From Lederbergia sp. NSJ-179 (lineage in GTDB: Bacteria; Bacillota; Bacilli; Bacillales; Bacillaceae_C), in assembly GCF_022867885.1 (NCBI RefSeq), contig NZ_JALIFP010000001.1, forward strand, positions 62,001 through 126,000: DNA of 64,000 nt, in the 5' to 3' direction. Positions 43,638 to 53,610 of the stretch are shown here, in pieces. The translations under genes were made by a program, and so were the position numbers. Position 1 is the stretch's first letter. Each line of letters opens with the position of its first letter. Under the pieces are notes generated by a model, which saw only the letters and a program-made list of their open reading frames with translations, had not been told where the DNA came from and made no database searches.

Positions 43638-45293
43638 ATGAAAGAAATAAAATGTCAATGCGGACATGTTAATCCTGTTGGAACGATACTGTGTGAAGCT
43701 TGCGGAAGAGCGCTTACCGATCAAGCAAAGCAAGAGAAACTGCATGATATGCGCTATGAGGGCAGTGCGCGCAGATCCCAGACATACAATAAAAGTATCA
43801 TCGACAAGATATGGAATTTCTTTTCATCTGTAAAGGTGGGTGTCTGGTTAATCGTGATCACATTGGTCATGTCATCTTTTGGCACGATTTTTCCCCAGGT
43901 TATGTACATACCAAAGAATGCGGACCCATCCATTTATTATACAGAGAAGTATGGATTCTTTGGAACGGTGTACTATGTTTTAGGGCTTTATGACTTATAC
44001 AGCTCATGGTGGTATTTGCTATTAATTGCTTCCATCGGGGTATCGCTCGTTATTTGTAGTCTTGATCGCTTTGTCCCGTTATATCGTGCTTTGAAAAATC
44101 AACGGATTCATCGTCATGAAGGATTTTTAAAACGGCAAAGATTATACAATCATATAAGTGAAACGGAAAAGACAAAGCGCGACTTTGAATTTATTAAACA
44201 AAGGATGATAGAAAAACGATATAAGGTACGAGAAGAAAATGGTCATATCTTAGCAGAAAAAGGCCGTTTTTCCCGTTGGGGACCGTATGTGAATCATATT
44301 GGTCTAATTATTTTTTTGCTAGGGGCGATGCTCCGTTTCGTCCCAGGGATGTATGTGGACGAAACTTTATGGCTTCGAGAAGGAGAAAGAAAGATTATTC
44401 CAGGTACACATAAGCAATATGTCTTAGAAAATAAAAAATTCACACTTGAAACCTATCAAAAAGGAACAGACAAAGAAGTGTATGAAGCGGCCCTTGACCG
44501 AGTAGGAGGGGTGGCGAAGAACTTCCAATCAGACGTGATTCTTTATGAAAGAGATCCTGAACAAGCCGTTGGGGATGATGATCAATTAAAAGAGCGGAAG
44601 AAGGCAGAAATCCGTGTTAACCAGCCTTTAAAATTTGATCATTATGCCATTTATCAAACAGATTATAAAGTAAATGAATTGAAAGCAATGGTCTTTGATC
44701 TTGTGGACAAAAAGACTGAAGATAGTAAGGGAGAAGTCACCATTGATTTATTTGAGCCCGAGAAAGAATATGATCTTGGTGATGGTTATAAGGTTGAGTT
44801 GCTAGGGTATTATCCCGATTTTTCAGGGGTCGACAAGAATGGAGAGCCACAGACGGATTCCGCTGTTCCAGATAATCCAGCCTTTATCTTTAATATGATT
44901 TCACCGGAGCACCCTGAAGGGGAGACCAGTTTTGTCGAAATTATGCGAACAACAGAGTTGTTAGGGGAAACAGATTATAAAATGGCTTTTAAAAATGTAG
45001 AGACTCGTAATGCGACGATCTTAACAGTAAGGAAAGATTTAACCTTATGGATATTAGCAATAGGTGGTGCGATCTTTATGATTGGTGTCATACAAGGCTC
45101 CTATTGGAATCATCGGCGAATATGGTTACAAAACAAAAATGGTGAAATATTAATAGCTGGGCATACGAATAAAAATTGGTATGGATTAAAACGAGAAATA
45201 GCAACCATTCTAAAAGACACCTCCATTCCGGAACCTCTTGATCAACGGGAGGAGAAAAATAAAGCAAAAGAAAGTGGGAATACAAATGTCTAA
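43638..45293 (+). CDS. resB: cytochrome c biogenesis protein ResB
   Basis: 551-residue membrane protein of the System II (Ccs1) family. N-terminal cytoplasmic zinc-ribbon (C-x-C-x11-C-x2-C, residues 5-22), four membrane helices (about 65-85, 115-140, 210-230, 460-485) and a large extracytoplasmic domain between the third and fourth. With ResC it moves and ligates heme. Overlaps resC by 8 nt. Confidence 0.96.
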   Translation: MKEIKCQCGHVNPVGTILCEACGRALTDQAKQEKLHDMRYEGSARRSQTYNKSIIDKIWNFFSSVKVGVWLIVITLVMSSFGTIFPQVMYIPKNADPSIYYTEKYGFFGTVYYVLGLYDLYSSWWYLLLIASIGVSLVICSLDRFVPLYRALKNQRIHRHEGFLKRQRLYNHISETEKTKRDFEFIKQRMIEKRYKVREENGHILAEKGRFSRWGPYVNHIGLIIFLLGAMLRFVPGMYVDETLWLREGERKIIPGTHKQYVLENKKFTLETYQKGTDKEVYEAALDRVGGVAKNFQSDVILYERDPEQAVGDDDQLKERKKAEIRVNQPLKFDHYAIYQTDYKVNELKAMVFDLVDKKTEDSKGEVTIDLFEPEKEYDLGDGYKVELLGYYPDFSGVDKNGEPQTDSAVPDNPAFIFNMISPEHPEGETSFVEIMRTTELLGETDYKMAFKNVETRNATILTVRKDLTLWILAIGGAIFMIGVIQGSYWNHRRIWLQNKNGEILIAGHTNKNWYGLKREIATILKDTSIPEPLDQREEKNKAKESGNTNV

Positions 45294-46476
45294 CCTAGTA
45301 CAGACGAGCGCTTATTTATTGAATATCGCCTTTATTATGTACTTAGTGGCAGTCTTTTTCTTCGGAGGAGCGATACGAGATAAAAGAGGAAGAGCAAAAC
45401 AAAAGGGAACGAATATGTGGTCCAAGATTGGGATTACGATAACGATTATAGGATTTATTGCGCAATTAGGTTATTTTATTACCCGTTGGATTGCCGGGGG
45501 ACATATCCCAATTAGCAATTTATTTGAATTTACAACATTTTTTGGCATGATGTTAGTAGGGGCTTTTATTTTAATCTATTTCATTTACAGATTAAATGTA
45601 TTAGGACTTTTTGCATTACCCATTGCGATGTTGATTATTGCTTATGCGAGTATGTTTCCATCTGAGATTGCTCCACTGATTCCAGCTTTACAAAGCGAAT
45701 GGTTAGTCATCCACGTCTCAACGGCTGCGATTGGACAAGCGATTTTATCAATCAGCTTTGTTGCGGGTCTTATTTATCTATTAAAGGTAGTCGATACAAC
45801 GAAAAAAAGTCTTAAATCCTTTTCACTAGAGATTATTCTGTATATATTGGTTGTCGCAGTTGGTTTTATCGGGATCACAACCGCCTTTTCGGTGGCCCAT
45901 TACCAAACCGACTTTAGTTGGGTAAATCGAGATGGCGAAACGTTGAAAGCCAGTTATCAGCTCCCTGCCATCGTAGGCCCACATAAAGCGGAAAAAATTG
46001 CTGGAGATGGCATGGAACCGTTGGCGAAAATGCCAGCACTTATCAATGCGAAAAAGTTAAATACAGTGATTTGGAGTACATTGGTTGGAACAATTTTATA
46101 CCTGTTATTCCGATTAATCTTTCGCAAGAAAATTAGTGCCGTCTTACAACCATTAACCAAAAAGGCCAATTTGGATTTAGTGGATGAAATTGGCTATCGT
46201 TCTGTTCTGATCGGTTTTCCTGTATTTAGCCTAGGCGGTCTCGTTTTTGCGATGATCTGGGCGCAAATTGCTTGGACGCGTTTTTGGGGCTGGGATCCTA
46301 AAGAAGTATTTGCGCTGATCACCTTTCTATTTTACGCTGTATTTTTACATTTACGACTGTCCGTAGGGTGGCATGGTGAAAAATCAGCTTGGCTTGCAGT
46401 GATTGGCTTTGCCATCATCTTATTTAATCTTATTTTTGTGAACCTCATTCTTGCCGGATTACACTCCTATGCGTAG
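45286..46476 (+). CDS. resC: cytochrome c biogenesis protein ResC
   Basis: 396-residue polytopic heme handling protein (CcsA family) with about eight helices. The tryptophan-rich WWD-type motif is at [17 protein letters not shown], with conserved histidines in VIHVSTA and [13 protein letters not shown] 45286 is family-typical; the longer frame is not. Last gene of resABC, then a terminator before resD. Confidence 0.96.
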   Translation: MSNLVQTSAYLLNIAFIMYLVAVFFFGGAIRDKRGRAKQKGTNMWSKIGITITIIGFIAQLGYFITRWIAGGHIPISNLFEFTTFFGMMLVGAFILIYFIYRLNVLGLFALPIAMLIIAYASMFPSEIAPLIPALQSEWLVIHVSTAAIGQAILSISFVAGLIYLLKVVDTTKKSLKSFSLEIILYILVVAVGFIGITTAFSVAHYQTDFSWVNRDGETLKASYQLPAIVGPHKAEKIAGDGMEPLAKMPALINAKKLNTVIWSTLVGTILYLLFRLIFRKKISAVLQPLTKKANLDLVDEIGYRSVLIGFPVFSLGGLVFAMIWAQIAWTRFWGWDPKEVFALITFLFYAVFLHLRLSVGWHGEKSAWLAVIGFAIILFNLIFVNLILAGLHSYA

Positions 46477-46532
46477 AATAAAGAAGAAAGCCTAAAAAAA
46501 GTGAACTGTTATGGATACAAAAGAAAAAATAC

Positions 46533-46562
46533 GCTCACACCCAAAAGTGCGAGCCTTTTTCT
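46533..46562 (+). terminator. terminator between resC and resD
   Basis: GCTCACAC and GTGCGAGC form a stem with one mismatch, then CTTTTTC. resDE should therefore have at least partial independent transcription. Confidence 0.7.
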
Positions 46563-46618
46563 TATCCAATCGGAATAGAGTTGAAAAATAATATGTAACA
46601 TTCGAGGGAGGGCTAGAA

Positions 46619-47332
46619 ATGAATGAACAAGTCAAAATTCTTGTTGTAGATGATGAAGATCGGATTCGCAGATTACTTAGGATGTATTTGGAAAGGGAAA
46701 ATTATTTGATTGAAGAAGCTGGGGATGGGACGACTGCTTTGGAATTAGCTTTGAACAATGATTATGATTGTATCCTTCTCGATTTAATGATGCCGGAGAA
46801 AGATGGGATTGAAGTATGCAATGAATTACGTGAACATAAGGACACTCCGATCATTATGTTGACGGCTAAAGGGGAGGAGTCAAATAGGGTCCAAGGATTT
46901 GAGGTAGGGGCAGATGATTATATTGTGAAACCTTTCAGCCCGCGTGAAGTCGTATTGAGAGTAAAGGCGATCCTAAGAAGGTCCTCGCAAACTGGTTATA
47001 GGGGTGCTACTGCTTCAGCAAGAGATATTATAGTCTATCCGTATTTATCTATTGATCATGATGCCCATCGAGTAACGGCCAATGGTCAAGAAGTTAATCT
47101 CACACCGAAAGAATATGAATTACTTCATTTTTTAGCGAAATCACCTGACAAGGTCTTTGATCGTGAACAGCTTTTAAAAGAGGTTTGGCAGTATGAATTC
47201 TTTGGTGATTTAAGAACAGTCGATACTCATGTTAAAAGACTGCGTGAGAAATTAAACCGTGTCTCAGAAAAAGCGGCAGGAATGATTGTCACTGTATGGG
47301 GTGTGGGGTATAAATTCGAGGGAAATGAATGA
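46619..47332 (+). CDS. resD: response regulator ResD
   Basis: 237-residue OmpR/PhoP-type regulator of respiration and anaerobic genes. Receiver domain with acidic pocket Asp11-Asp12, phospho-acceptor Asp55 (LLDLMMPEKDG) and Lys in VKPFSPRE; winged-helix C-terminal domain. GAGGGAGGG lies just upstream of the ATG. Overlaps resE by ATGA. Confidence 0.97.
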   Translation: MNEQVKILVVDDEDRIRRLLRMYLERENYLIEEAGDGTTALELALNNDYDCILLDLMMPEKDGIEVCNELREHKDTPIIMLTAKGEESNRVQGFEVGADDYIVKPFSPREVVLRVKAILRRSSQTGYRGATASARDIIVYPYLSIDHDAHRVTANGQEVNLTPKEYELLHFLAKSPDKVFDREQLLKEVWQYEFFGDLRTVDTHVKRLREKLNRVSEKAAGMIVTVWGVGYKFEGNE

Positions 47333-49101
47333 GACTTTGGAGAAGTGTAGTAGGGAAACTATGGATGACGATCCTTCTATTGGTTTCCTTTGTTTTAATT
47401 ATTTTAACGATTTTACTGTTAGAGTTTTTCGAAAATTATCACGTAAGTCAAATAGAACAGGAATTAGCAAACCAAGCCAATAAAATTTCCAGTATTGTGG
47501 AAGCTCATGCGGATGATGGACTTGGGGAAGAAATTGTTTTTGAAATAGTGGATCAACCTGTAGGGGTCGTAATTGCGTATAATGAGCAGAATTTCCGCCA
47601 GTCACCGAACACTCCAAAACAAGAGGGAATAACAGTAGAAAATTTTCTCAAGGATCCTGAATTGGTTCAAGTATTCTCCGGTAAAAATCAAGTCGTCAAA
47701 GAAATTTCGCTAGCGGATTTAGAAGAAAGAGGAAGCAGATACGAAAATATTATTGTAGCGGCCGTCCCTCTTCAAATTCATCATCAAAACGGTGCCATTT
47801 TTATCTATCAATCTCTATCCGTATTAAAGGATACTACTCATAAAACAACGAGATTGATTTTGCTCGCCGCAGGTATTGCCATTATCTTGACAACTTTTTT
47901 TGCTTTTTTCTTAACAACTAGATTAACGGCTCCATTAAGAAAAATGAAAGAAGCGGCTTTCCAGGTTTCCAAAGGTGAGTTTGATACAAAAGTTCCCTTT
48001 TTAAGTCATGATGAAATTGGGGAACTGGCCATTGCTTTTAATCAAATGGCGAAAAGATTGAAAATTAATATGAATGTTTTAAGTCAAGAAAAAGAGCAGC
48101 TTAAAAGTATATTAAGTAGTATGGCAGATGGCGTTATGACATTTAGTCAAAGTGGAGCCATTTTGATTACAAATCCACCTGCAGAACGCTTTTTACAACA
48201 ATGGCATAATGAAGTTGAAAAAAACAACGGTCCGATCCCAACTGAATTAGCGGCATTATTGGCTCAAGCGATTTCTACAGAATCGGAGCAAACAGAGGAA
48301 TTAGAGATACAAAGCCGCTATTATGTCGTCATCGTCAGCCCACTCTATACGCAAAATCAGGAAAGTGTCCGTGGCGCTGTCGCTGTGATCCGCGATATGA
48401 CCGAGGAAAGGCGACTTGATAAATTAAGAAGTGATTTCGTATCGAATGTTTCTCATGAATTACGAACACCGATCTCCATGCTTCAAGGGTATAGTGAAGC
48501 GATTATTGATGATATTGTCGAGTCAGAAGAGGAAAAGAAAGAATTAGCCAAAATTATTTATGATGAATCTTTACGAATTGGTCGCCTTGTCAATGAATTA
48601 CTTGATCTCGCCAGAATGGAAGCAGGTCATATTTCCTTGCATTATGAAAATCTCGAAATAGGGTCATTTATTCAGCGCATCATGCATAAATTTGGTGGAA
48701 TAGCAAAGGAAAATAAGGTACACTTAGAGTGTCAATTGGATCCAAACAAGACAATATTTGCCATGGATCCAGATCGGATGGAACAAGTATTAACGAACTT
48801 AATTGATAATGCGATCCGGCATACCCCCGAGGAGGGTGTTGTCACGATCACACAAACAAGAAATGAGCAGGGTATCACGATTGCAGTGACTGATAATGGA
48901 ACTGGAATTCCAGAAGAGGATCTACCTTTTGTTTTTGAACGATTTTATAAGGCAGATAAAGCCCGTACAAGGGGGAAAGCAGGAACCGGATTGGGACTTG
49001 CTATTGCTAAAAATATTATCGATGCCCATAATGGAAAAATAACCGTTCAAAGCAAAATAAATGTTGGGACAACCTTTACCATTTTTTTACCAAATATGTA
49101 G
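47329..49101 (+). CDS. resE: sensor histidine kinase ResE
   Basis: 590 residues: membrane helices at about 11-32 and 176-196 flanking an extracytoplasmic domain, HAMP (197-249), PAS (255-360), HisKA with His376 (SNVSHELRTPI), and a HATPase domain with N-box NLIDNAIRHTP and G-boxes. Cognate kinase of ResD, sensing redox or NO signals. Terminator follows. Confidence 0.97.
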   Translation: MRLWRSVVGKLWMTILLLVSFVLIILTILLLEFFENYHVSQIEQELANQANKISSIVEAHADDGLGEEIVFEIVDQPVGVVIAYNEQNFRQSPNTPKQEGITVENFLKDPELVQVFSGKNQVVKEISLADLEERGSRYENIIVAAVPLQIHHQNGAIFIYQSLSVLKDTTHKTTRLILLAAGIAIILTTFFAFFLTTRLTAPLRKMKEAAFQVSKGEFDTKVPFLSHDEIGELAIAFNQMAKRLKINMNVLSQEKEQLKSILSSMADGVMTFSQSGAILITNPPAERFLQQWHNEVEKNNGPIPTELAALLAQAISTESEQTEELEIQSRYYVVIVSPLYTQNQESVRGAVAVIRDMTEERRLDKLRSDFVSNVSHELRTPISMLQGYSEAIIDDIVESEEEKKELAKIIYDESLRIGRLVNELLDLARMEAGHISLHYENLEIGSFIQRIMHKFGGIAKENKVHLECQLDPNKTIFAMDPDRMEQVLTNLIDNAIRHTPEEGVVTITQTRNEQGITIAVTDNGTGIPEEDLPFVFERFYKADKARTRGKAGTGLGLAIAKNIIDAHNGKITVQSKINVGTTFTIFLPNM

Positions 49102-49155
49102 GGAATAATGTTGAATTTTGCCATGAAATCTTGTTCCACGAGAAACGATCGCACG

Positions 49156-49205
49156 ACGGACTGAATAACTTAAAAGGGTTGTTCAGTCCGTTTATTTATT
49201 TTATT
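49156..49205 (+). terminator. intrinsic terminator after resE
   Basis: ACGGACTGAA (49156-49165) pairs with TTCAGTCCGT (49182-49191), then TTATTTATTTTA. Confidence 0.8.
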
Positions 49206-49238
49206 CTAAAAATGGGAAAATTTAAAATGCTCAAAAAG

Positions 49239-49264
49239 TGTAACTATTTTTGAGATAAAACGAC
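49239..49264 (+). promoter_or_regulatory. sigma-X-type ECF promoter
   Basis: TGTAAC (49239-49244), 16-nt spacer, CGAC (49261-49264), 26 nt before sigX. This matches the sigma-X/W-type consensus and predicts autoregulation, known for sigX in B. subtilis. Confidence 0.75.
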
Positions 49265-49290
49265 TAATTGATAGCGGGGGAGGGGAATCA

Positions 49291-49815
49291 ATGGACTCCG
49301 TGTTTGATGAATTGTATCGCAAGTACCACAGGGATCTTTTTCAATTTTTATTCTATATGGTGAAAAATCGCGAGGAAGCGGAGGATTTGGTCCAAGAAGT
49401 GTATATTCGAGTGATGAAATCTTATCGTTATTTTAAAGGAGAGAGTACAGAAAAAACTTGGCTTTTTTCCATTGCGAAAAATGTAGCCATTGATCATTTT
49501 CGAAAACAGAAAAATTGGAGAGAGCGGATATACGATAAATTTGATTGGGATCGTGGAGGGATTAAAGATGCGGCCCCATTGCCGGAAGACATCACGATTC
49601 AAAATGAGAATGTAGAAGTGTTATTTCATTGCTTAGGAATGTGTTCAACCAACCACAAACTTGTCATCATTATGCGCTATATCAATGATTTTTCTGTGAT
49701 GGAAACAGCTCAGGCGTTGAATTGGTCGGAAAGTAAAGTGAAAACGACCCAACACCGTGCAATTAAAGCATTAAGGGGAAAAATGGAAACGTATTTAAAG
49801 AGGAGGTTCGCCTAA
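49291..49815 (+). CDS. sigX: ECF sigma factor SigX
   Basis: 174-residue extracytoplasmic-function sigma factor with region 2 (AEDLVQEVYIRVMKSYRYFKGES) and region 4 (METAQALNWSESKVKTTQHRAIKALR). In B. subtilis it controls cell-envelope charge and cationic peptide resistance. Strong GGGGGAGGGG site. Its stop overlaps the rsiX start (TAATG). Confidence 0.94.
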   Translation: MDSVFDELYRKYHRDLFQFLFYMVKNREEAEDLVQEVYIRVMKSYRYFKGESTEKTWLFSIAKNVAIDHFRKQKNWRERIYDKFDWDRGGIKDAAPLPEDITIQNENVEVLFHCLGMCSTNHKLVIIMRYINDFSVMETAQALNWSESKVKTTQHRAIKALRGKMETYLKRRFA

Positions 49816-51002
49816 TGCCTCAAGCTAATCATCATGATAAGAAAATTTTACAATTACTGAAGCAACTTCCAGAAGTGACAGATCATCGGTCGAAAGAAGA
49901 GATCTATCGTAATATGAAGAGAGCAATTCAAGAAAAGCCTAAAAAGTCAAAAAGGCGTGTCCTAATCCCTACATTATCTTCTATCGCTGTCCTGTTGATC
50001 TTTATACTTGTATCACCTGTCTTGTTGGGTCCATTTCCATTTGAACGAAGTGCTAATAAACAAGAGGAATCACAATTAGCTGATCATCAGCCTGAAAGCT
50101 CTTCTTCCCAGGTTCGTAGATCGGCTCAACCGGAAGAGAAATCGGATGCCGATACGATGCAAGCAAATGAAGTTAGAAAGCAAACACGTTCTTTAAAAAC
50201 GGCAGTGTATAGTGAGGATCTCAAGAAGGATGAAGTATTTACTTATGGGAGTCTCACCAATGATGAAGGATTAATTCCCGTATCCGTTAGTTTACTTGTA
50301 CCTAAACATGAGGATGAATCATCATGGCTGGAGCAATATAAAGAAGCGGCTAAGGAGATGCAGGAAAAATCCACTGGCTTAATCAATATTGATCCATTGT
50401 TAGATTCTGTCGTTATTGAGGATACAACAACGGCACGAGTGATTATGGATAAAGATTTTAGAAAGAATTTTCATTATCAAGATGGATTGGATGATTTTAT
50501 TCAAAGTCTATTCCAATATACGGATATCGATTATGTCTCATTTACAGATGAAAATGGCCAGCCTGTAGAATTTGGTAATTCCGGGATAAAACAAGATCAA
50601 ACGATTGAAAAGCAGCAGCATAAAGCACAGTTTCTTTATGAGACTTCAAATGGGGAGCCTTTTATTGTCGCAGATCATACTTCTTCTGAAAATCTCGATG
50701 AAGCCATTCAAAGGATGAAAAAAGCCCCCGATGGTTTTCGACAATCACTTATTCCAAATGGCATTCAACCTGAAGTTGTTCAAGAGGACAATGAAATGGT
50801 CACGGTTCAATTTGAGCAGCCACTTAATCTTGTAGAAGGCGATCAGCAAGAAAATATGTGGATGATTGAGGGGATTTTACTAGCGGCTAAGGATTTTGGT
50901 TTTCAATCCGTGCAGTTTGATAATATCGAGTCGGAGCATTGGCAAGGCTTCCGTTTTGATCAACCCATTCAAATCCCTGTTGCGCCCAATGTTTTACGAT
51001 AA
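49815..51002 (+). CDS. rsiX: anti-sigma-X factor RsiX
   Basis: 395-residue single-pass membrane protein: cytoplasmic N-terminus (1-45) expected to bind SigX, membrane helix about 48-70, and an extracytoplasmic domain with Ser/Gln/Glu-rich linker (75-125). The Lys/Arg cluster KPKKSKRR precedes the helix. Coupled to sigX by overlap. Confidence 0.92.
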   Translation: MPQANHHDKKILQLLKQLPEVTDHRSKEEIYRNMKRAIQEKPKKSKRRVLIPTLSSIAVLLIFILVSPVLLGPFPFERSANKQEESQLADHQPESSSSQVRRSAQPEEKSDADTMQANEVRKQTRSLKTAVYSEDLKKDEVFTYGSLTNDEGLIPVSVSLLVPKHEDESSWLEQYKEAAKEMQEKSTGLINIDPLLDSVVIEDTTTARVIMDKDFRKNFHYQDGLDDFIQSLFQYTDIDYVSFTDENGQPVEFGNSGIKQDQTIEKQQHKAQFLYETSNGEPFIVADHTSSENLDEAIQRMKKAPDGFRQSLIPNGIQPEVVQEDNEMVTVQFEQPLNLVEGDQQENMWMIEGILLAAKDFGFQSVQFDNIESEHWQGFRFDQPIQIPVAPNVLR

Positions 51003-51064
51003 GCTCTTCTCTTCACAAATCAAGATCGTTATTGTATAATGAATTTGAAAATAAAATATGATTC

Positions 51065-51191
51065 ATCTTCGGGGCGTGGTGAAATTCCCGACCGGCGGTA
51101 AGGATGCGAAAGTTTCTAAGCCCGCGAGCTTCTTTGAAGCAGGATTTGGTGAGATTCCAAAGCCGACAGTATAGTCTGGATGGGAGAAGAT
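51065..51191 (+). promoter_or_regulatory. FMN riboswitch (RFN element)
   Basis: All conserved RFN segments are present: ATCTTCGGGGC at the start, GAAATTCCCGACCGGCGGT, AGCCCGCGAGC, GATTTGGTGAGATTCCAAAGCCGACAGT split by stems, and GGATGGGAGAAGAT closing P1. Located about 210 nt upstream of ribU, with a transcription terminator between, so FMN should switch off riboflavin uptake. Confidence 0.96.
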
Positions 51192-51311
51192 GGAGGTTGC
51201 CTTGTGTTTAAACAAAGGCGGTATATGAACTTATAACTAGGGGACTTTTCGTTGTTATGAGGTTTGTGTACTGCTCCAGTTTAAACGTCTATTTAAGCAT
51301 CCGATTATTCT

Positions 51312-51340
51312 CCCTCAAAGTTTTTTCTTTGAGGGTTTTT
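51312..51340 (+). terminator. regulated terminator of the FMN riboswitch
   Basis: CCCTCAAAG (51312-51320) pairs with CTTTGAGGG (51327-51335), then TTTTT, upstream of ribU. Expected to form when FMN binds the aptamer. Confidence 0.85.
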
Positions 51341-51404
51341 ATTTTGGAGCGCTTCAAGGCAAACCTTTCTTCATCGAGGAATGAATCTCCAAGGAGAGAG
51401 GATA

Positions 51405-51986
51405 TTGAAAAATTTAAGTGTCAGATCGTTTGTTATCATTGGAATGCTCAGTAGTTTGGCGTTTATTTTCATGCTAATCAAATTTCCGATTCCGCCATTT
51501 CCACCATACTTAACAGTTGATTTCAGTGATATCCCCGCACTGATTGCTGCTTTAATTTTAGGCCCAACGGCAGGAATTTTGGTAGAGTTATTTAAAAATA
51601 TTTTAGATTATTTGACTTCAGGTAGTCCTACTGGTATCCCAATTGGGAACATGTCTAATTTCATTGCAGGAGTTTTGTTTATTTTACCAACGTATATCGT
51701 GTATAAGCAATTAAAAGCCAAATGGGGCTTAATGGTATCTCTTACGATTGGTACTTTGTTTATGGCTGTGTTCATGAGTATTTTAAATTATATTGCCATC
51801 CTGCCAGCCTATATTGCTTTCGGTGGCTGGGAACCAATGAGCACGGTCGCTTTACGAAAAATAGTGGTCCTATCCGTTTTACCATTTAATATTATAAAAG
51901 GTCTGATTGTAGCAGCTGTATTTTTACTGGTGTATAAGCGATTAAGCAACTGGCTGAACAAACAGGCTGCGTATAAAAAAGCTTAA
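51405..51986 (+). CDS. ribU: riboflavin ECF transporter S component RibU
   Basis: 193-residue integral membrane protein with about six helices; the substrate-binding component for riboflavin that works with the EcfAA'T energy module. Family blocks: LTVDFSDIPALIAAL, GPTAGILVELFKN and NMSNFIAGVLFILPT. Start TTG 51405 behind AAGGAGAGAGG. Controlled by the FMN riboswitch. Riboflavin synthesis genes are absent from their usual place in this window. Confidence 0.95.
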   Translation: MKNLSVRSFVIIGMLSSLAFIFMLIKFPIPPFPPYLTVDFSDIPALIAALILGPTAGILVELFKNILDYLTSGSPTGIPIGNMSNFIAGVLFILPTYIVYKQLKAKWGLMVSLTIGTLFMAVFMSILNYIAILPAYIAFGGWEPMSTVALRKIVVLSVLPFNIIKGLIVAAVFLLVYKRLSNWLNKQAAYKKA

Positions 51987-52023
51987 TGGAAACGGAGATG
52001 CGAATGACGCATCTCCGTTTCCA
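51987..52023. terminator. bidirectional terminator between ribU and fer
   Basis: Perfect 16-bp inverted repeat: TGGAAACGGAGATGCG (51987-52002) with 52008-52023, loop AATGA. It abuts both stop codons. Confidence 0.85.
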
Positions 52024-52329
<306 letters not shown>

Positions 52330-52554
52330 TTATAGCTAGTTCATCACCTTTTCAATGATTAGAAGAATATTGCAGGAATGCAACATAGCTCGTTTTAGAC
52401 CAGCGTAGAATAAATAAGTGGGAATCTTTCACATTCTTCTAATATCTTAAGTGACCTCCCATTTTGTCGAATGATTATAGAATGACATTGATATAGTCGA
52501 ATTTCCTTATTCATGGTAAAATATTGTAAGAATGGGTAGAAGGGGAGTTATCAG

Positions 52555-53610
52555 ATGACTTTTTTACATGCACTCCTATTAAAATGTTTGCGGAAAATAA
52601 ATGGAGAGAGAACCATTTATTCCATTTACCATTTGTTAGCAGGAAAAAAATCATCACAGACTCTTCAGGACGCTCACCTGTTCCATTTGGCACCTTTTTT
52701 TAAAACAATGCCAGACATAAACCGTTCCCGATTTAATCGCTATATTCAATATTTAATCGAGCAGAATGACTTAGATTACGATAGTAGAACCTTTACCGCT
52801 CACATAACTGAAAAAGGAATCAAGACTTATACAGAGTATTTTGAGAAAATTCCAGTCCTAAAATACTTACATGGCTTAAAGTATCAAGATGCGACAATCC
52901 AAATGTGGAATCGACTAACCCTACTCGTCCAAGCCTTATCGCATTTAAATCATGCAGACAAGCGGTATCATCCAGTCAATAGGGATCCTGAAATCCATCT
53001 CTGGGTAAAGAACTATGTATTGGAAAATAAAATAAACAGAACAGATTTATCCTTCCGTTTATATGAGGAGCTTCAAGCTTTATTAAGACCTCCATTCCCT
53101 GAAGATCCTGTTACAGTGATTTGGAGGTTAAGTGGCTATCAAATGATTGGTTGGACAGATAAACAAACAGCCGAATATTTACATGTCGAGCAAACTGAAT
53201 ATCATTTTCGCTTTTTAAATGGTCTTCATTATTGGTTGCAAACGATCATGAAAGATCCGCAAAAATTTCGAGTAATGCATTCCATTATCGCTGATTTATA
53301 CCAAAAATTCCCATTAACAAAAACAGCACAGAGAACGGCCGAATTATTGGCCGCAAATTTATCAGTGGAAGAAGTAGCATCCAGACGACATTTAAAACAG
53401 AGTACGATTGAAGACCATATTATCGAAATCGCAATGAATGATCTTACATTTTCGATTGAACCCTTTATTGACGAACAACTGGTAAACGAAATTTTATCTA
53501 CAGCAAAACAGTTAAAGGTCAAAAAATTGAAACCCATTAAAGAAAAAATAGGGGCTTCTTCTTATTTTCAAATCCGTCTTGCCCTTGCAAGGTTAGGAGG
53601 AGAAGAATGA
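52555..53610 (+). CDS. ypbB: YpbB, helix-turn-helix protein upstream of recS
   Basis: 351-residue helical protein with a C-terminal HTH-like segment (SVEEVASRRHLKQSTIEDHI, about 275-295), the kind found at the C-terminus of some RecQ helicases. Function unknown; coupling with the RecQ-family gene (ATGA overlap) suggests it assists that helicase. AAGGGGAG precedes the ATG. Confidence 0.88.
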   Translation: MTFLHALLLKCLRKINGERTIYSIYHLLAGKKSSQTLQDAHLFHLAPFFKTMPDINRSRFNRYIQYLIEQNDLDYDSRTFTAHITEKGIKTYTEYFEKIPVLKYLHGLKYQDATIQMWNRLTLLVQALSHLNHADKRYHPVNRDPEIHLWVKNYVLENKINRTDLSFRLYEELQALLRPPFPEDPVTVIWRLSGYQMIGWTDKQTAEYLHVEQTEYHFRFLNGLHYWLQTIMKDPQKFRVMHSIIADLYQKFPLTKTAQRTAELLAANLSVEEVASRRHLKQSTIEDHIIEIAMNDLTFSIEPFIDEQLVNEILSTAKQLKVKKLKPIKEKIGASSYFQIRLALARLGGEE